This document shows, piece after piece, positions 35,920 through 43,776 of a stretch of DNA of 64,000 nt (position 1 is the first letter of the stretch; every line of letters begins with the position of its first letter). The notes below the pieces were generated by a model that was not told the DNA's origin, searched no databases, and saw nothing but the letters and a program-made list of their open reading frames with translations. Source of the stretch: Streptomyces sp. NP-1717 (lineage in GTDB: Bacteria; Actinomycetota; Actinomycetes; Streptomycetales; Streptomycetaceae); contig NZ_JAAPBF010000014.1 in assembly GCF_022695985.1 (NCBI RefSeq), positions 1-64,000 on the forward strand, written 5' to 3'. The position numbers and the translations under genes are program-made.

Positions 35920-37025
35920 GTGACGATCCTCCCCATCGCCGAGGCGGCCTTCAGCCCCGAGCCGGTCAGGACGACAACCGCCTTGTCGCCGGGGCGGATC
36001 GCTCCCCGGGCGGCGAAGGCGTCGATCGCGGCGGCGGCCGACGCGGAGGTCGGTTCCGCGTACAGCCCGATCCCCGCGAGCCGGCGGGTCGCCGCGACGA
36101 TGTCGTCCTCCGGGATCGCGACGGTGTCCCCGCCCGACCGGCGGATGGCGTCGACGACCTCCGGCAGCCGGATGGGCGACCTGATCGCCGTGCCTTCGGC
36201 GACGGTCGGCCCGAAGGCCCCGGCCGGGCCGCCCTGGAAGGCCGCGTGAACGGGCGCGCACCGTTCGGGCTGGGCGACCAGCAGCCGGGGGAGCCGCTCG
36301 ATGTGACCGGCGGCGAGCAGCTCGCCGAACCCGAGGTCGCAGCCGAGGACGATACTGCCCGCTCCGGCCACCGTGACGACCACGTCCGGTGCCACGAAGC
36401 CCAGATCCTCCCAGAGTTCGTACGCCAGGGTCTTGGTGCCCTGGAGGAAGAAGGGATGCCAGTTGTGGCTGGCGTAGGCGGTGGTGCGTGCCTCGCGCAT
36501 CGCCTGCTCGGAGGTGGCGGTCCGGTCGCCCGGCACCAGCGCCACCTCGGCGCCGTACGCCCGCGCCTGTAGGACCTTCGCCGGGGATGTCCCCTCCGGG
36601 ACCAGGATCCGGGCCCGGATGCCGGCGGCGGCGCAATAGGCCGCGACGGAGGAGCCGCCGTTGCCGGAGCTGTCCTCGATCACCGATTCCACTCCGGCTC
36701 CGGCGAGGAGCGAGACCATCACGCTGGTTCCGCGGTCCTTGAAGCTCCCGCTGGGATTGAACCATTCGAGCTTGAAGCGCACGTCCTGGTCCCCCCAGCG
36801 CCCTTCGATCAGTGGGGTGCACCCCTCGCCGAGCGACACCGGCCGGTCGACGGCTCCGGGCAGCGCGGCGCGGTAGCGCCACAGGGAGCGGGTGGACCTT
36901 TCCACGCTCTCCGGGCCGATGCCCGGCCGTGGCCCCACGGTGAGGGGCGCTCCGTCGTCGCCCTGCCAGCGCCGGGCGTCGAGCGGGTAGGTCCGGCCGG
37001 AGCGCGGGTCGAGATAGACGTCCAT
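35916..37025 (-). CDS. Threonine synthase-like PLP-dependent enzyme
   Basis: A 369-residue fold-type II PLP enzyme. The Schiff-base lysine is in NPSGSFKDRGT, the phosphate loop is DSSGNGGSS, and the C-terminal GSGLK contacts the cofactor pyridine. Sequence is closest in type to threonine synthase / threonine deaminase / diaminopropionate lyase. The coupled YheO-type regulator, rather than hom/thrB neighbours, suggests a catabolic amino-acid lyase or dehydratase, perhaps on an unusual or D-amino acid. That is an inference. ATG 37025 has GGGGAG 6 nt upstream. Confidence 0.9.
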   Translation of the reverse strand: MDVYLDPRSGRTYPLDARRWQGDDGAPLTVGPRPGIGPESVERSTRSLWRYRAALPGAVDRPVSLGEGCTPLIEGRWGDQDVRFKLEWFNPSGSFKDRGTSVMVSLLAGAGVESVIEDSSGNGGSSVAAYCAAAGIRARILVPEGTSPAKVLQARAYGAEVALVPGDRTATSEQAMREARTTAYASHNWHPFFLQGTKTLAYELWEDLGFVAPDVVVTVAGAGSIVLGCDLGFGELLAAGHIERLPRLLVAQPERCAPVHAAFQGGPAGAFGPTVAEGTAIRSPIRLPEVVDAIRRSGGDTVAIPEDDIVAATRRLAGIGLYAEPTSASAAAAIDAFAARGAIRPGDKAVVVLTGSGLKAASAMGRIVT

Positions 37026-37057
37026 GGTCACTCCCCAGAGGTAGACGTACAGTCTAG

Positions 37058-37078
37058 CCATGGACGAAACGTCCATGG
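37058..37078. promoter_or_regulatory. Perfect 21-bp palindrome, candidate operator
   Basis: CCATGGACG-AAA-CGTCCATGG lies 33 nt upstream of the PLP-enzyme start. It overlaps the -35 area of a minus-strand promoter whose -10 may be TAGACT (37052-37057). It sits within the 284-nt gap shared with the divergent methyltransferase. Confidence 0.65.
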
Positions 37079-37309
37079 GGTGGAGTGTGTCGGCGGACCT
37101 GAGAAATGGAGCCCGTCGAGCCCGGCGGGAAGGCCGCCGTGGCGCCCTCGGCGGGGGCCGTACCGGGCGTGGACGTACGCCTCGGGGGGAGGGGGCCGTC
37201 CGCGGTGTACCGGCCCGTCGAGCGCCCGCCACGCCGTTCGCCCCACCCCGTCCGACCTGGTCCTTCGTGGCGCCGGACCGTACTGTCGTCGGACCGGGGA
37301 GGGGATCTG

Positions 37310-38056
37310 ATGGACCGGAACATACGCACCGTCGACGATGTGCTGAAGCTGCTGGACGGCCTGTTCGCGCCGGAGGCGGACCGGTGGACGAGCGGCGCCT
37401 CCGACTGGTGGGACACCTTCTACGCCGACCGCTCGCGGGAGGTGCCGTTCTTCGTCGGGAAGCCGGACGAGAACCTGGTCTCGTACCTCGACCGGGGCCT
37501 GGTCGCTCCGCGGGGCCGGGCGCTCGACCTGGGCTGCGGGCCGGGACGCAACGCCGTCCACCTGGCCGCCGCGGGCTTCGAGGTGGACGCGATCGACCTC
37601 TCCCCGGCCGCCGTCGCATGGGCCGGGGAGCGTGCTCGCGAGGCCGGGGCCGCCGTACGGTTCCACCGCGGCGACGCCTTCGATCCCGAAGGGCCGCTGC
37701 CGGAGGGACCGTACGACCTCATCCATGACTCGGGCTGCTTCCACCACTTGCCGCCCCACCGCCGCGTCAGCTATCTCGCCCTGGTCGAACGCGCCCTCGC
37801 GCCGGGCGGACACCTCGCCCTCACCTGCTTCGCGTCCGGCGCGATGGGGTCCGAACTCCCCGACGCCGACTTCTACCGGCGGTCCGCACTGCACGGCGGT
37901 CTCGCCTACACGCCGGACTCCCTGCGCGGGATCTTCGCCGATCTGACGGAGATCGAACTGCGCCGTATGCGCGACGAACCGCCCGAGTCCGCCGCTTTCG
38001 GTGAATCCTTCCTGTGGGCGGCTCTCTTTCAAAAGCCGAGGGGGCGTCAGACATAG
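37310..38056 (+). CDS. Class I SAM-dependent methyltransferase
   Basis: A 248-residue methyltransferase with motif I ALDLGCGPGRNAVHLA, the acidic end of strand 2 (VDAIDLSP), and motif IV-like DLIHDSGCFHHLPPHRR, followed by YLALVERALAPGGHLALTCF. The HDSGCFHHL segment resembles small-molecule methyltransferases such as thiopurine- or tellurite-type enzymes. ATG 37310 has GGGGAGGGG upstream. The long open frame before it does not look coding. It is divergent from the PLP-enzyme operon. The substrate is unknown. Confidence 0.9.
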   Translation: MDRNIRTVDDVLKLLDGLFAPEADRWTSGASDWWDTFYADRSREVPFFVGKPDENLVSYLDRGLVAPRGRALDLGCGPGRNAVHLAAAGFEVDAIDLSPAAVAWAGERAREAGAAVRFHRGDAFDPEGPLPEGPYDLIHDSGCFHHLPPHRRVSYLALVERALAPGGHLALTCFASGAMGSELPDADFYRRSALHGGLAYTPDSLRGIFADLTEIELRRMRDEPPESAAFGESFLWAALFQKPRGRQT

Positions 38057-38713
38057 GCCGATATCAGGCCGATAAGCGGAGCATCACGCGCCGTTCAGGG
38101 GGTGACGTGTGCGCCGCGGCCGGGGGGAACCGGGGGTGGACCGTCCCGCCCGTCGGTGACGTTCATCCGCGCGTAACCGGAAGCCGAGGCCGGGCGTCGA
38201 CAATGGAGTCGAGGGCGAGCGGTGCCCGGTTCGGGGGCGCCCGGAGTGGGTGATTTCTGGTGTGATGTGACGTGTGTGTCACGGCTTGGTGCGAAGGCGG
38301 TGCCAATCAATTGCATCGGGAACGGACCGGAATGGGCGGAAGTTCCGATACCGGCGCCGGTGGCGTCGTGAGGAGGTGTGCGGAACGGGAGGCTCGTGCT
38401 CCGCAAAGGGGTCTTGGATGAGAGTGAGTCCAGTGGTTATGGTAGCCACTGGCCGGTGGTGAGGGAGGCGGGTACGTGGCATGCTGCCCTACTCGGTAAT
38501 CGATTTATCGCTTTTGACTCCAAGTTGCCGACGGCGAGGCAATTGAGACCGGCTGTGGACCTTTGAGGTCGGTTCATTTGACTAAGTGGTTGTCGCTGGT
38601 GGAGCGTGTTTCCCGCGCGGGATTCGCTCTTTCGGCAGCTTCTGACCAGAGTTGGCGTGAGCGCGTCCTGATGCCGCAGGTTCAGAAGTGTTCGGGGGAA
38701 CAGGGGGATAGGC
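38057..38713 (+). other. Long intergenic region upstream of the LAL activator
   Basis: These 657 nt have no frame with convincing codon bias and are A/T-richer than the flanks, especially after 38480. They hold GTGAC-N6-GTCAC near 38267-38282, the CCAGTGG repeat at 38430-38452, and TTGACT hexamers near 38515 and 38577 without a clear -10 partner. It probably contains the regulated promoter of the LAL gene and marks the left side of the polyketide cluster. Confidence 0.5.
38430..38452. promoter_or_regulatory. Inverted repeat upstream of LAL gene, candidate operator
   Basis: CCAGTGG-N9-CCACTGG is a perfect 7-bp inverted repeat with the centre spacing common for LuxR-type and other dimeric regulators. 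It lies 260 nt before the LAL start. Confidence 0.45.
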
Positions 38714-41467
38714 GTGATACTCGCCGAACGAGCACGTGTGCTTTCCGAACTTCAGGAATTGTTACAGGATGCCCGAGCGGGTGACGGAAGTGTCGTACTG
38801 ATCACGGGGCCCGTGGCAGTGGGCAAGACGGAATTGGCGCACTCGCTGGCCCGCAGCGCCGAGAAGGAAAGCCAGCTTCTCGTGCTTCGCGGACAGGCGT
38901 CCGCCTCCGGTAAGAACCGGACTGCCGATCTGCTGGAGCAGTTGACGGAAAGTCTTCAGTCGACGAATTACTGGGCGGACGACCAACTCCCGCTCACCCG
39001 TCGCGGAGTGGACCGTACTCCGTCCCGCGTCGCGCACGAGATCGCCCGCTGCTCGAAGACGATTCCGCTGCTCATCGTGGTGGACGATCTTCAGCACAGT
39101 GATCCCGAGTCCCTCGACGCGATTCTCCATCTCATCCGGCTGTCGCGTACGTCCCGCATCATGCTCGTGCTGGTGGTGGCCGAGGGGTCCCAGCTCCTCA
39201 TTCCGCTCATTCACGCCGAGCTTCTGCGCGCGCCGCACTGCTGGCGCAAACGACTCTCCCCGCTGTCGCCCGCGGGCGTGGCGGAGGTCGTGACCCGGGC
39301 CTTCGGCCCGGACGTGGCGGAGCGGACGGTGGACGACTACTACCGGTACAGCGGCGGGAACCCGCTCGTGCTGCGCGCGCTCATCGAGGAGCAGGGGTCG
39401 ACGTCGATCCTGCGCCGCGCGGACGGGGAGCCCGCGGCGGCGGAGGCCGTCGGCGAGCTGGAGGCCGGCCAGGTCTCGGCGCTGGCCGTCTTCACCTCGC
39501 TGCACCGCGGCGGTGCCGAGACCATGGCGGTGGCCCGGGGTATCGCGCTCCTCGGCGTCGCGGCGTCGGTGGAACTGCTGGCACTCGTCCTGAAGACCGA
39601 CGTCGACCACGTCGCCGGGCGCGTCATGGCGCTCGAAGAGGCGGGATTGCTGAACGAAGGTCAGTTCCGCCATCCCGGAGTCGCCGAAGCGGTGCTTTCC
39701 GACCCGGAATTCACGCAGATCCAAGTGCTCAGGTACGAAGTGGCGAGAGTACTGGAAGCGGAAGGGCACAGCCGGCAAGTTGTTGCCAGGCAACTGGTTG
39801 CCTCCAGAGCTGTCACGGAGCCATGGACGGTCGATGTTCTGCGTGAATCCGCCGTGGAGGCGGTGAGTCAGAACGACTGGTCGTTCGCTTCGAAATGTCT
39901 GGACCTGGCTCTGCAGGGACAGATGAGTGAGGCGGACAAGGGTCTGCTCATCACGGATCTGCTCCAGGTCCAGTGGAAGCTCAATCCGGCCCGGCTGATC
40001 AAGTACTTGCCGGAGTGCTTCCAGCTTCAGCAGACGGGGCACATCCCTGATCTGCGAGTGATCGCCGTGCTCAAGCTGTTCCTCTGGCACGGCCATGTCG
40101 ACGAGGCCGCCGAAATGGTGCTCGACATAGCGGGCCGGGGTGAAGGGGCCGAAGTCCAGAAGCAGCTGTACGCCTTCCTGGAGTGGGCGCGCATCGGTCA
40201 TCCGAGACTCCAGAAGCGTGTTCGGGAGGCGAATTGTTCACTTCTTCCGGCGCTCGCGGAATCGGCCGGACATGAACTTCCCCGCCCTGTCGCCGCCCTG
40301 CGAAAGGCGTTGTCGGACAGCGACCACGGTGAGGTCGCGGCGATGGTGGAGGACATACTCACGGCGGAACCGGCCGACAGCGACTCGTCGACCTCCGCGC
40401 TCCAGGCCCTGCTCTACGCGGACGAACTGGTGCTCGCGGAGAGCTGGTTCGATCGGACGATGCGGGACATGGAGGCGTTCGACTCCATGGGCTCGCGGGG
40501 GATCCACTACTCGATCCGGGCGGAGACGGTGCGCAGACGAGGAGACCTCCAGGCGGCGGAGCGGAACGCGGCGACCGCGCTCAGATACATGGCCCCGCGA
40601 GCCTGGGGTGTGGCGCTGGGGCTCCCGCTGGGAACGCTGGTGGCCGCCCATGTCGCCCGGGGGAGCCTGGAGAAGGCCCAGGAGTACCTCTCCTGGGTCG
40701 TGCCCCGCGGCATGTTCCTCACCGTTTTCGGTCTCAACTACCTGGAGGGGCGCGGACGTTATTTCCTCGCCACCGGTCAGTACGCGGCCGCGCAGCAGGA
40801 TTTCCTGGAGTGCGGCGAGCTGATGAAGAGCTGGGACCTGGACCTGCCGCCGCTCGTCCCCTGGCGGGTGGGCGCTGCCGAAGCGGCCCTGGCGCAGGGC
40901 GACCGGCGCGAGGCCCGGCGGCTCATAGGCAAGCAACTGGAGCAGCCGAGGGCGCAGTCGCCGCGTCTGCGCGGCATGGCGCTACGGGTGTACGCGCCTC
41001 TGGTCGGGCGCCATCGCAGGGTGGCGATTCTCCAGGAGGCGGCCGATCTGCTGTCCGGCGCCGACCGGTACCAGCACTTCCTCGCCCTCACCGATCTGAG
41101 CCGGGCCCACCAGGGAGCCGGGGACGCGGCCGAGGCGCTTGCCACGAGCCAACGGGCATGGCACGGCGCCGTACGCTGCGGGGCCGAACGTGTGGGCCGG
41201 ACGCTGTTGCCCGACAGTGCGAGAACCGCTCCGGTGGAACCCGAGGAGCCGCCCGCGGACAGCCAGGACGCGGTCCAGCTCAGCGAGGCCGAACTCCGTG
41301 TCGCCAAGCTCGCCGCGGCGGGCGAGACGAACCGGGAGATCTCCGTGAAGCTCTTCATCACGGTGAGCACGGTCGAGCAGCACCTCACCCGCGTCTACCG
41401 GAAGTTGCAGGTCTCCGGCCGCGCGGACCTGCGCGACTGCCTCGCCGGCCGGCTGACCTGCGGCTGA
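38714..41467 (+). CDS. LAL-type LuxR-family transcriptional activator
   Basis: A 917-residue large ATP-binding regulator. The N-terminal AAA-type domain has Walker A GPVAVGKT (residues 32-39) and Walker B-like LLIVVDDLQHSD. A long helical-repeat middle is followed by a C-terminal LuxR helix-turn-helix (about 845-910, LSEAELRVAKLAAAGETNREISVKLFITVSTVEQHLTRVYRKL). Such proteins are typical pathway activators of polyketide clusters. Codon 17 is TTA (38762-38764), the rare leucine codon read by the bldA tRNA, so translation should be tied to development. GTG 38714 has GGGGGATA upstream. Confidence 0.95.
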   Translation: MILAERARVLSELQELLQDARAGDGSVVLITGPVAVGKTELAHSLARSAEKESQLLVLRGQASASGKNRTADLLEQLTESLQSTNYWADDQLPLTRRGVDRTPSRVAHEIARCSKTIPLLIVVDDLQHSDPESLDAILHLIRLSRTSRIMLVLVVAEGSQLLIPLIHAELLRAPHCWRKRLSPLSPAGVAEVVTRAFGPDVAERTVDDYYRYSGGNPLVLRALIEEQGSTSILRRADGEPAAAEAVGELEAGQVSALAVFTSLHRGGAETMAVARGIALLGVAASVELLALVLKTDVDHVAGRVMALEEAGLLNEGQFRHPGVAEAVLSDPEFTQIQVLRYEVARVLEAEGHSRQVVARQLVASRAVTEPWTVDVLRESAVEAVSQNDWSFASKCLDLALQGQMSEADKGLLITDLLQVQWKLNPARLIKYLPECFQLQQTGHIPDLRVIAVLKLFLWHGHVDEAAEMVLDIAGRGEGAEVQKQLYAFLEWARIGHPRLQKRVREANCSLLPALAESAGHELPRPVAALRKALSDSDHGEVAAMVEDILTAEPADSDSSTSALQALLYADELVLAESWFDRTMRDMEAFDSMGSRGIHYSIRAETVRRRGDLQAAERNAATALRYMAPRAWGVALGLPLGTLVAAHVARGSLEKAQEYLSWVVPRGMFLTVFGLNYLEGRGRYFLATGQYAAAQQDFLECGELMKSWDLDLPPLVPWRVGAAEAALAQGDRREARRLIGKQLEQPRAQSPRLRGMALRVYAPLVGRHRRVAILQEAADLLSGADRYQHFLALTDLSRAHQGAGDAAEALATSQRAWHGAVRCGAERVGRTLLPDSARTAPVEPEEPPADSQDAVQLSEAELRVAKLAAAGETNREISVKLFITVSTVEQHLTRVYRKLQVSGRADLRDCLAGRLTCG

Positions 41468-41479
41468 CGGACGGGAGGA

Positions 41480-41515
41480 CGGGCCGACGGGATCCGGTGG
41501 GAGGCCGTCGGCCCG
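41480..41515. terminator. Bidirectional hairpin terminator
   Basis: CGGGCCGACGG at 41480-41490 and CCGTCGGCCCG at 41505-41515 form a perfect 11-bp stem with a 14-nt loop between the convergent LAL gene and the 87-residue gene. Confidence 0.75.
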
Positions 41516-41516
41516 G

Positions 41517-41780
41517 TCAGACGTCGTAACCGAGACCGGCCCACAGCTCCCGTTCGCCGGGGGACGCGGGCCGGGTCTCCAGCGTGTCCGGATGTCCGGC
41601 GGGCGGCCCGCCGCATATCGGTGGAGTCCGGCTCTCCTCCGGCCCGTTCCCGGCCGGGGTCCGGTCCGGTTCCTCGTCCGCGGTCGGCACGGCCATGCCG
41701 CCCCACGCGCCCGGGCAGAAACTCAGCCCGAAGATCGCGAACTGCTGGGCGGCCCAGCGGAGGAACGGGAGCATTCCCAT
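41517..41780 (-). CDS. Small hypothetical protein with hydrophobic N-terminus
   Basis: An 87-residue protein. Residues 4-30 (LPFLRWAAQQFAIFGLSFC) are hydrophobic and aromatic, and the rest is Pro/Glu/Thr-rich and likely disordered. Two cysteines occur (SFCPG and PPICGG). ATG 41780 has AAAGGG about 8 nt upstream. It sits between the LAL activator and the exporter-like gene, so it may belong to the polyketide cluster. It could be a small membrane-associated protein. No family is recognised. Confidence 0.5.
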   Translation of the reverse strand: MGMLPFLRWAAQQFAIFGLSFCPGAWGGMAVPTADEEPDRTPAGNGPEESRTPPICGGPPAGHPDTLETRPASPGERELWAGLGYDV

Positions 41781-41979
41781 GTCTTGAGCCCTTTCGTCGG
41801 GCCCGCCGGTTCTCCTTCAGGCACTCGATGCGGTGCCATGCTCGGGCGTGACTCTAAAGCGGGAATTAAGAGGACGCGCCGCTTCCCGCCGATGCCCCCC
41901 GGCCGGTCCTCGCGCCCGAACTCGGCGGCGGGCAAAGCCAGTTCGCCGCTTGCCGACGGTGTGACGCACTGGCAGACTC

Positions 41980-41995
41980 CTCAACAACTGTTGAG
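41980..41995. promoter_or_regulatory. Candidate TetR operator
   Basis: CTCAACA-AC-TGTTGAG has two perfect 7-bp arms. It lies 48 nt upstream of the membrane-protein start, whose operon ends with a TetR regulator. The gap 41781-42043 has no gene and serves the two divergent promoters. Confidence 0.6.
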
Positions 41996-42043
41996 CACAT
42001 GCATCCCATAACTGGGGTTTTCTTCGTCTTGAGGAGTCCTACG

Positions 42044-43138
42044 GTGCCATCCCCCACAACCGCTCCCGACACCACCGCGCCCCCGCCGGTACCGGCCCCG
42101 GACCAGGCCGCCACGCGCCGGATGCTGCTCGGCCCCATGGTCATCGGCCTGTTCCTCGTCCTCGCCTTCGCGGGGCTGATGATCCCGGCGCTCCAGGACC
42201 CGAAGCCGCACGACGTGCCCATCGGTGTGGTCGGCCCGGCCGGCACCGGTGACAAGATCGACCAGCAGCTCCAGGCGGCGAGCCCGGACGCGTTCGACGT
42301 CACCTCCTACGGTTCCGAGGGCGCCGTCCGGGACGCGCTGATGGACCATGAGATCTACGGCGCCCTGCTGTTCACCGCTCCCCAGCAGCCGCCCACGCTC
42401 CTGGTGGCGGGTGCGGCCGGCGACGCGCCCGCGCGGGTCGTGACCGCCGCGTACGAGGAGTTGACCCGCCAGGCCGGCGCCACCGGGAAGATAGAGGACG
42501 TGGCACCTCTCCCCGAATCCGACTCACGGGGCGTCAGCGGCCTGCTGCTGAGCATCGCGCTGGTGATCGGAGCCCTCCTCTTCCAGGCGGTCCTCAGCCT
42601 GATGGCCGCGCGCCTGCCGGCCCGTAAACGGTTCCTCGCCGGACTCGGCTACGCGGTGATCGCCGGAGGCGTCGGCGCCCTGCTCGCCGGACCCGTTATC
42701 GGGGCGTTCGACGGCAGCTTCCCGCAGCTCTTCGGTGTCGCCGTACTCCTCTCCCTGGCTGCCGTCGGTGTCGTCGCCGCCTGCCAGGGCCTGCTCGGTG
42801 TGCTCGGCGTGGCCGTGGGCGCGCTCGTGGTGCTGCCGCTCGGCGTCTCCTCCTCGGGAGGGCCGGTGGACTACCACTTCCTCCCCGCCTTCTACTCGAC
42901 CATCTCCCAGTACATGCCGATGGGCAGTGCCATCACCTCGCTGCGGCGCATCTTCTACTTCGACGGCAACAACGTGATGACTCCGCTGCTGACGCTCGCC
43001 GTGTGGGCCGCCGCCGCCTGGATCGTCGCGCTGATCGCGGAGCGCGTACGGCCCTTCCGCCCGGCGGTGCTGGTGGTCCCCGTCTCGCAGCTGCCCCCCG
43101 GTTACCTTCCGGACCGCCGGGCCGGGCGGGCGAGTTGA
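42044..43138 (+). CDS. Multi-pass membrane protein, exporter-like (ABC-2 / DUF3533-like)
   Basis: About 364 residues: a Pro/Thr-rich cytoplasmic tail, one membrane helix (MVIGLFLVLAFAGLMIPAL), an outer domain of about 110 residues (DVPIGVVGPAGTGDKID...), then five more helices. This one-plus-five layout with the large first loop resembles YhgE/DUF3533-type and ABC-2 permease proteins that accompany drug export. GTG 42044 has GAGGAG 7 nt upstream. An ATG at 41999 is open but has no site. It overlaps the TetR gene at its 3' end. Probable role: export of, or resistance to, the cluster product (inference). Confidence 0.8.
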   Translation: MPSPTTAPDTTAPPPVPAPDQAATRRMLLGPMVIGLFLVLAFAGLMIPALQDPKPHDVPIGVVGPAGTGDKIDQQLQAASPDAFDVTSYGSEGAVRDALMDHEIYGALLFTAPQQPPTLLVAGAAGDAPARVVTAAYEELTRQAGATGKIEDVAPLPESDSRGVSGLLLSIALVIGALLFQAVLSLMAARLPARKRFLAGLGYAVIAGGVGALLAGPVIGAFDGSFPQLFGVAVLLSLAAVGVVAACQGLLGVLGVAVGALVVLPLGVSSSGGPVDYHFLPAFYSTISQYMPMGSAITSLRRIFYFDGNNVMTPLLTLAVWAAAAWIVALIAERVRPFRPAVLVVPVSQLPPGYLPDRRAGRAS

Positions 43139-43752
43139 CGAAGACCGCCCGGGGCACGGTGCCGGAAGTCCCGCCCACCCGCCGGGAGCTCATCCTCCAG
43201 GCTGCCGTCGAACTCTTCGGCCGGCGGGGCTTCCGCGGCACCACGGTCCGTGCCATCGCCGAACAGGCGGGGGTGGACCCGGCCCTGGTGATGCACCACT
43301 TCGGCAGCAAGGAGAAGATCTTCACGGTGGTGATCCGGGAGGCGATGCGCACCGACGCGTTCCTCCCGGAACCGGGCGACGCCACCGAGGCCGCCCCCGG
43401 ACGGAAGCTGCTGCGAGCCTTCCTCGTCCGCTGGGAGGCCTCGGCGGTCAGGCCGTCACCGATGATGGTCGTCTTCCGCTCGGCGATGGAACACCCCGAG
43501 GCGTCACGCCTGTTCAGCGAAGTGGCCAGCGGGGAGTTCCTGCTCCCGCTGGCCACCCGGCTGCGCGCCCCCGATCCGCACCTCCGGGCCACGGTGCTCG
43601 GGGTCCTGCTGGTCGGACTGGTGACCGGGCGCTACGTGGTCCGCGTCGAGCCGCTGGCGAGCCTGTCACTGGACGCCGTCGTGGATCTGTTCGGACCCCA
43701 TGTCGACCGGATGATCGGCGACTTGATCACTCCGGAGACGGAGAGCGCCTGA
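43135..43752 (+). CDS. TetR-family transcriptional regulator
   Basis: About 205 residues. The helix-turn-helix FRGTTVRAIAEQAGVDPALVMHHFGSKEKIF is clear, and the C-terminal part matches the TetR_C domain of many Streptomyces repressors (LVGLVTGRYVVRVEPLASL). TTG 43135 overlaps the membrane-protein stop (TTGA). GTG 43159 is an alternative. Coupling and the palindrome at 41980-41995 suggest it represses its own operon until the polyketide or an intermediate binds. Confidence 0.92.
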   Translation: MTKTARGTVPEVPPTRRELILQAAVELFGRRGFRGTTVRAIAEQAGVDPALVMHHFGSKEKIFTVVIREAMRTDAFLPEPGDATEAAPGRKLLRAFLVRWEASAVRPSPMMVVFRSAMEHPEASRLFSEVASGEFLLPLATRLRAPDPHLRATVLGVLLVGLVTGRYVVRVEPLASLSLDAVVDLFGPHVDRMIGDLITPETESA

Positions 43753-43776
43753 CCGGGGACGGTGCGCCGGGCCGCG

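Noticed and set aside
38378-38566. Possible 62-residue gene upstream of the LAL activator
   Set aside because: No ribosome site, weak codon bias, and it overlaps the inverted repeat. Better read as promoter DNA.
42044-43138. Membrane protein as a classic ABC transporter permease with a lost ATPase
   Set aside because: No ATPase gene is adjacent, and the one-plus-five helix layout with a large outer loop fits YhgE/DUF3533-like proteins at least as well, so a firm ABC call is not supported.
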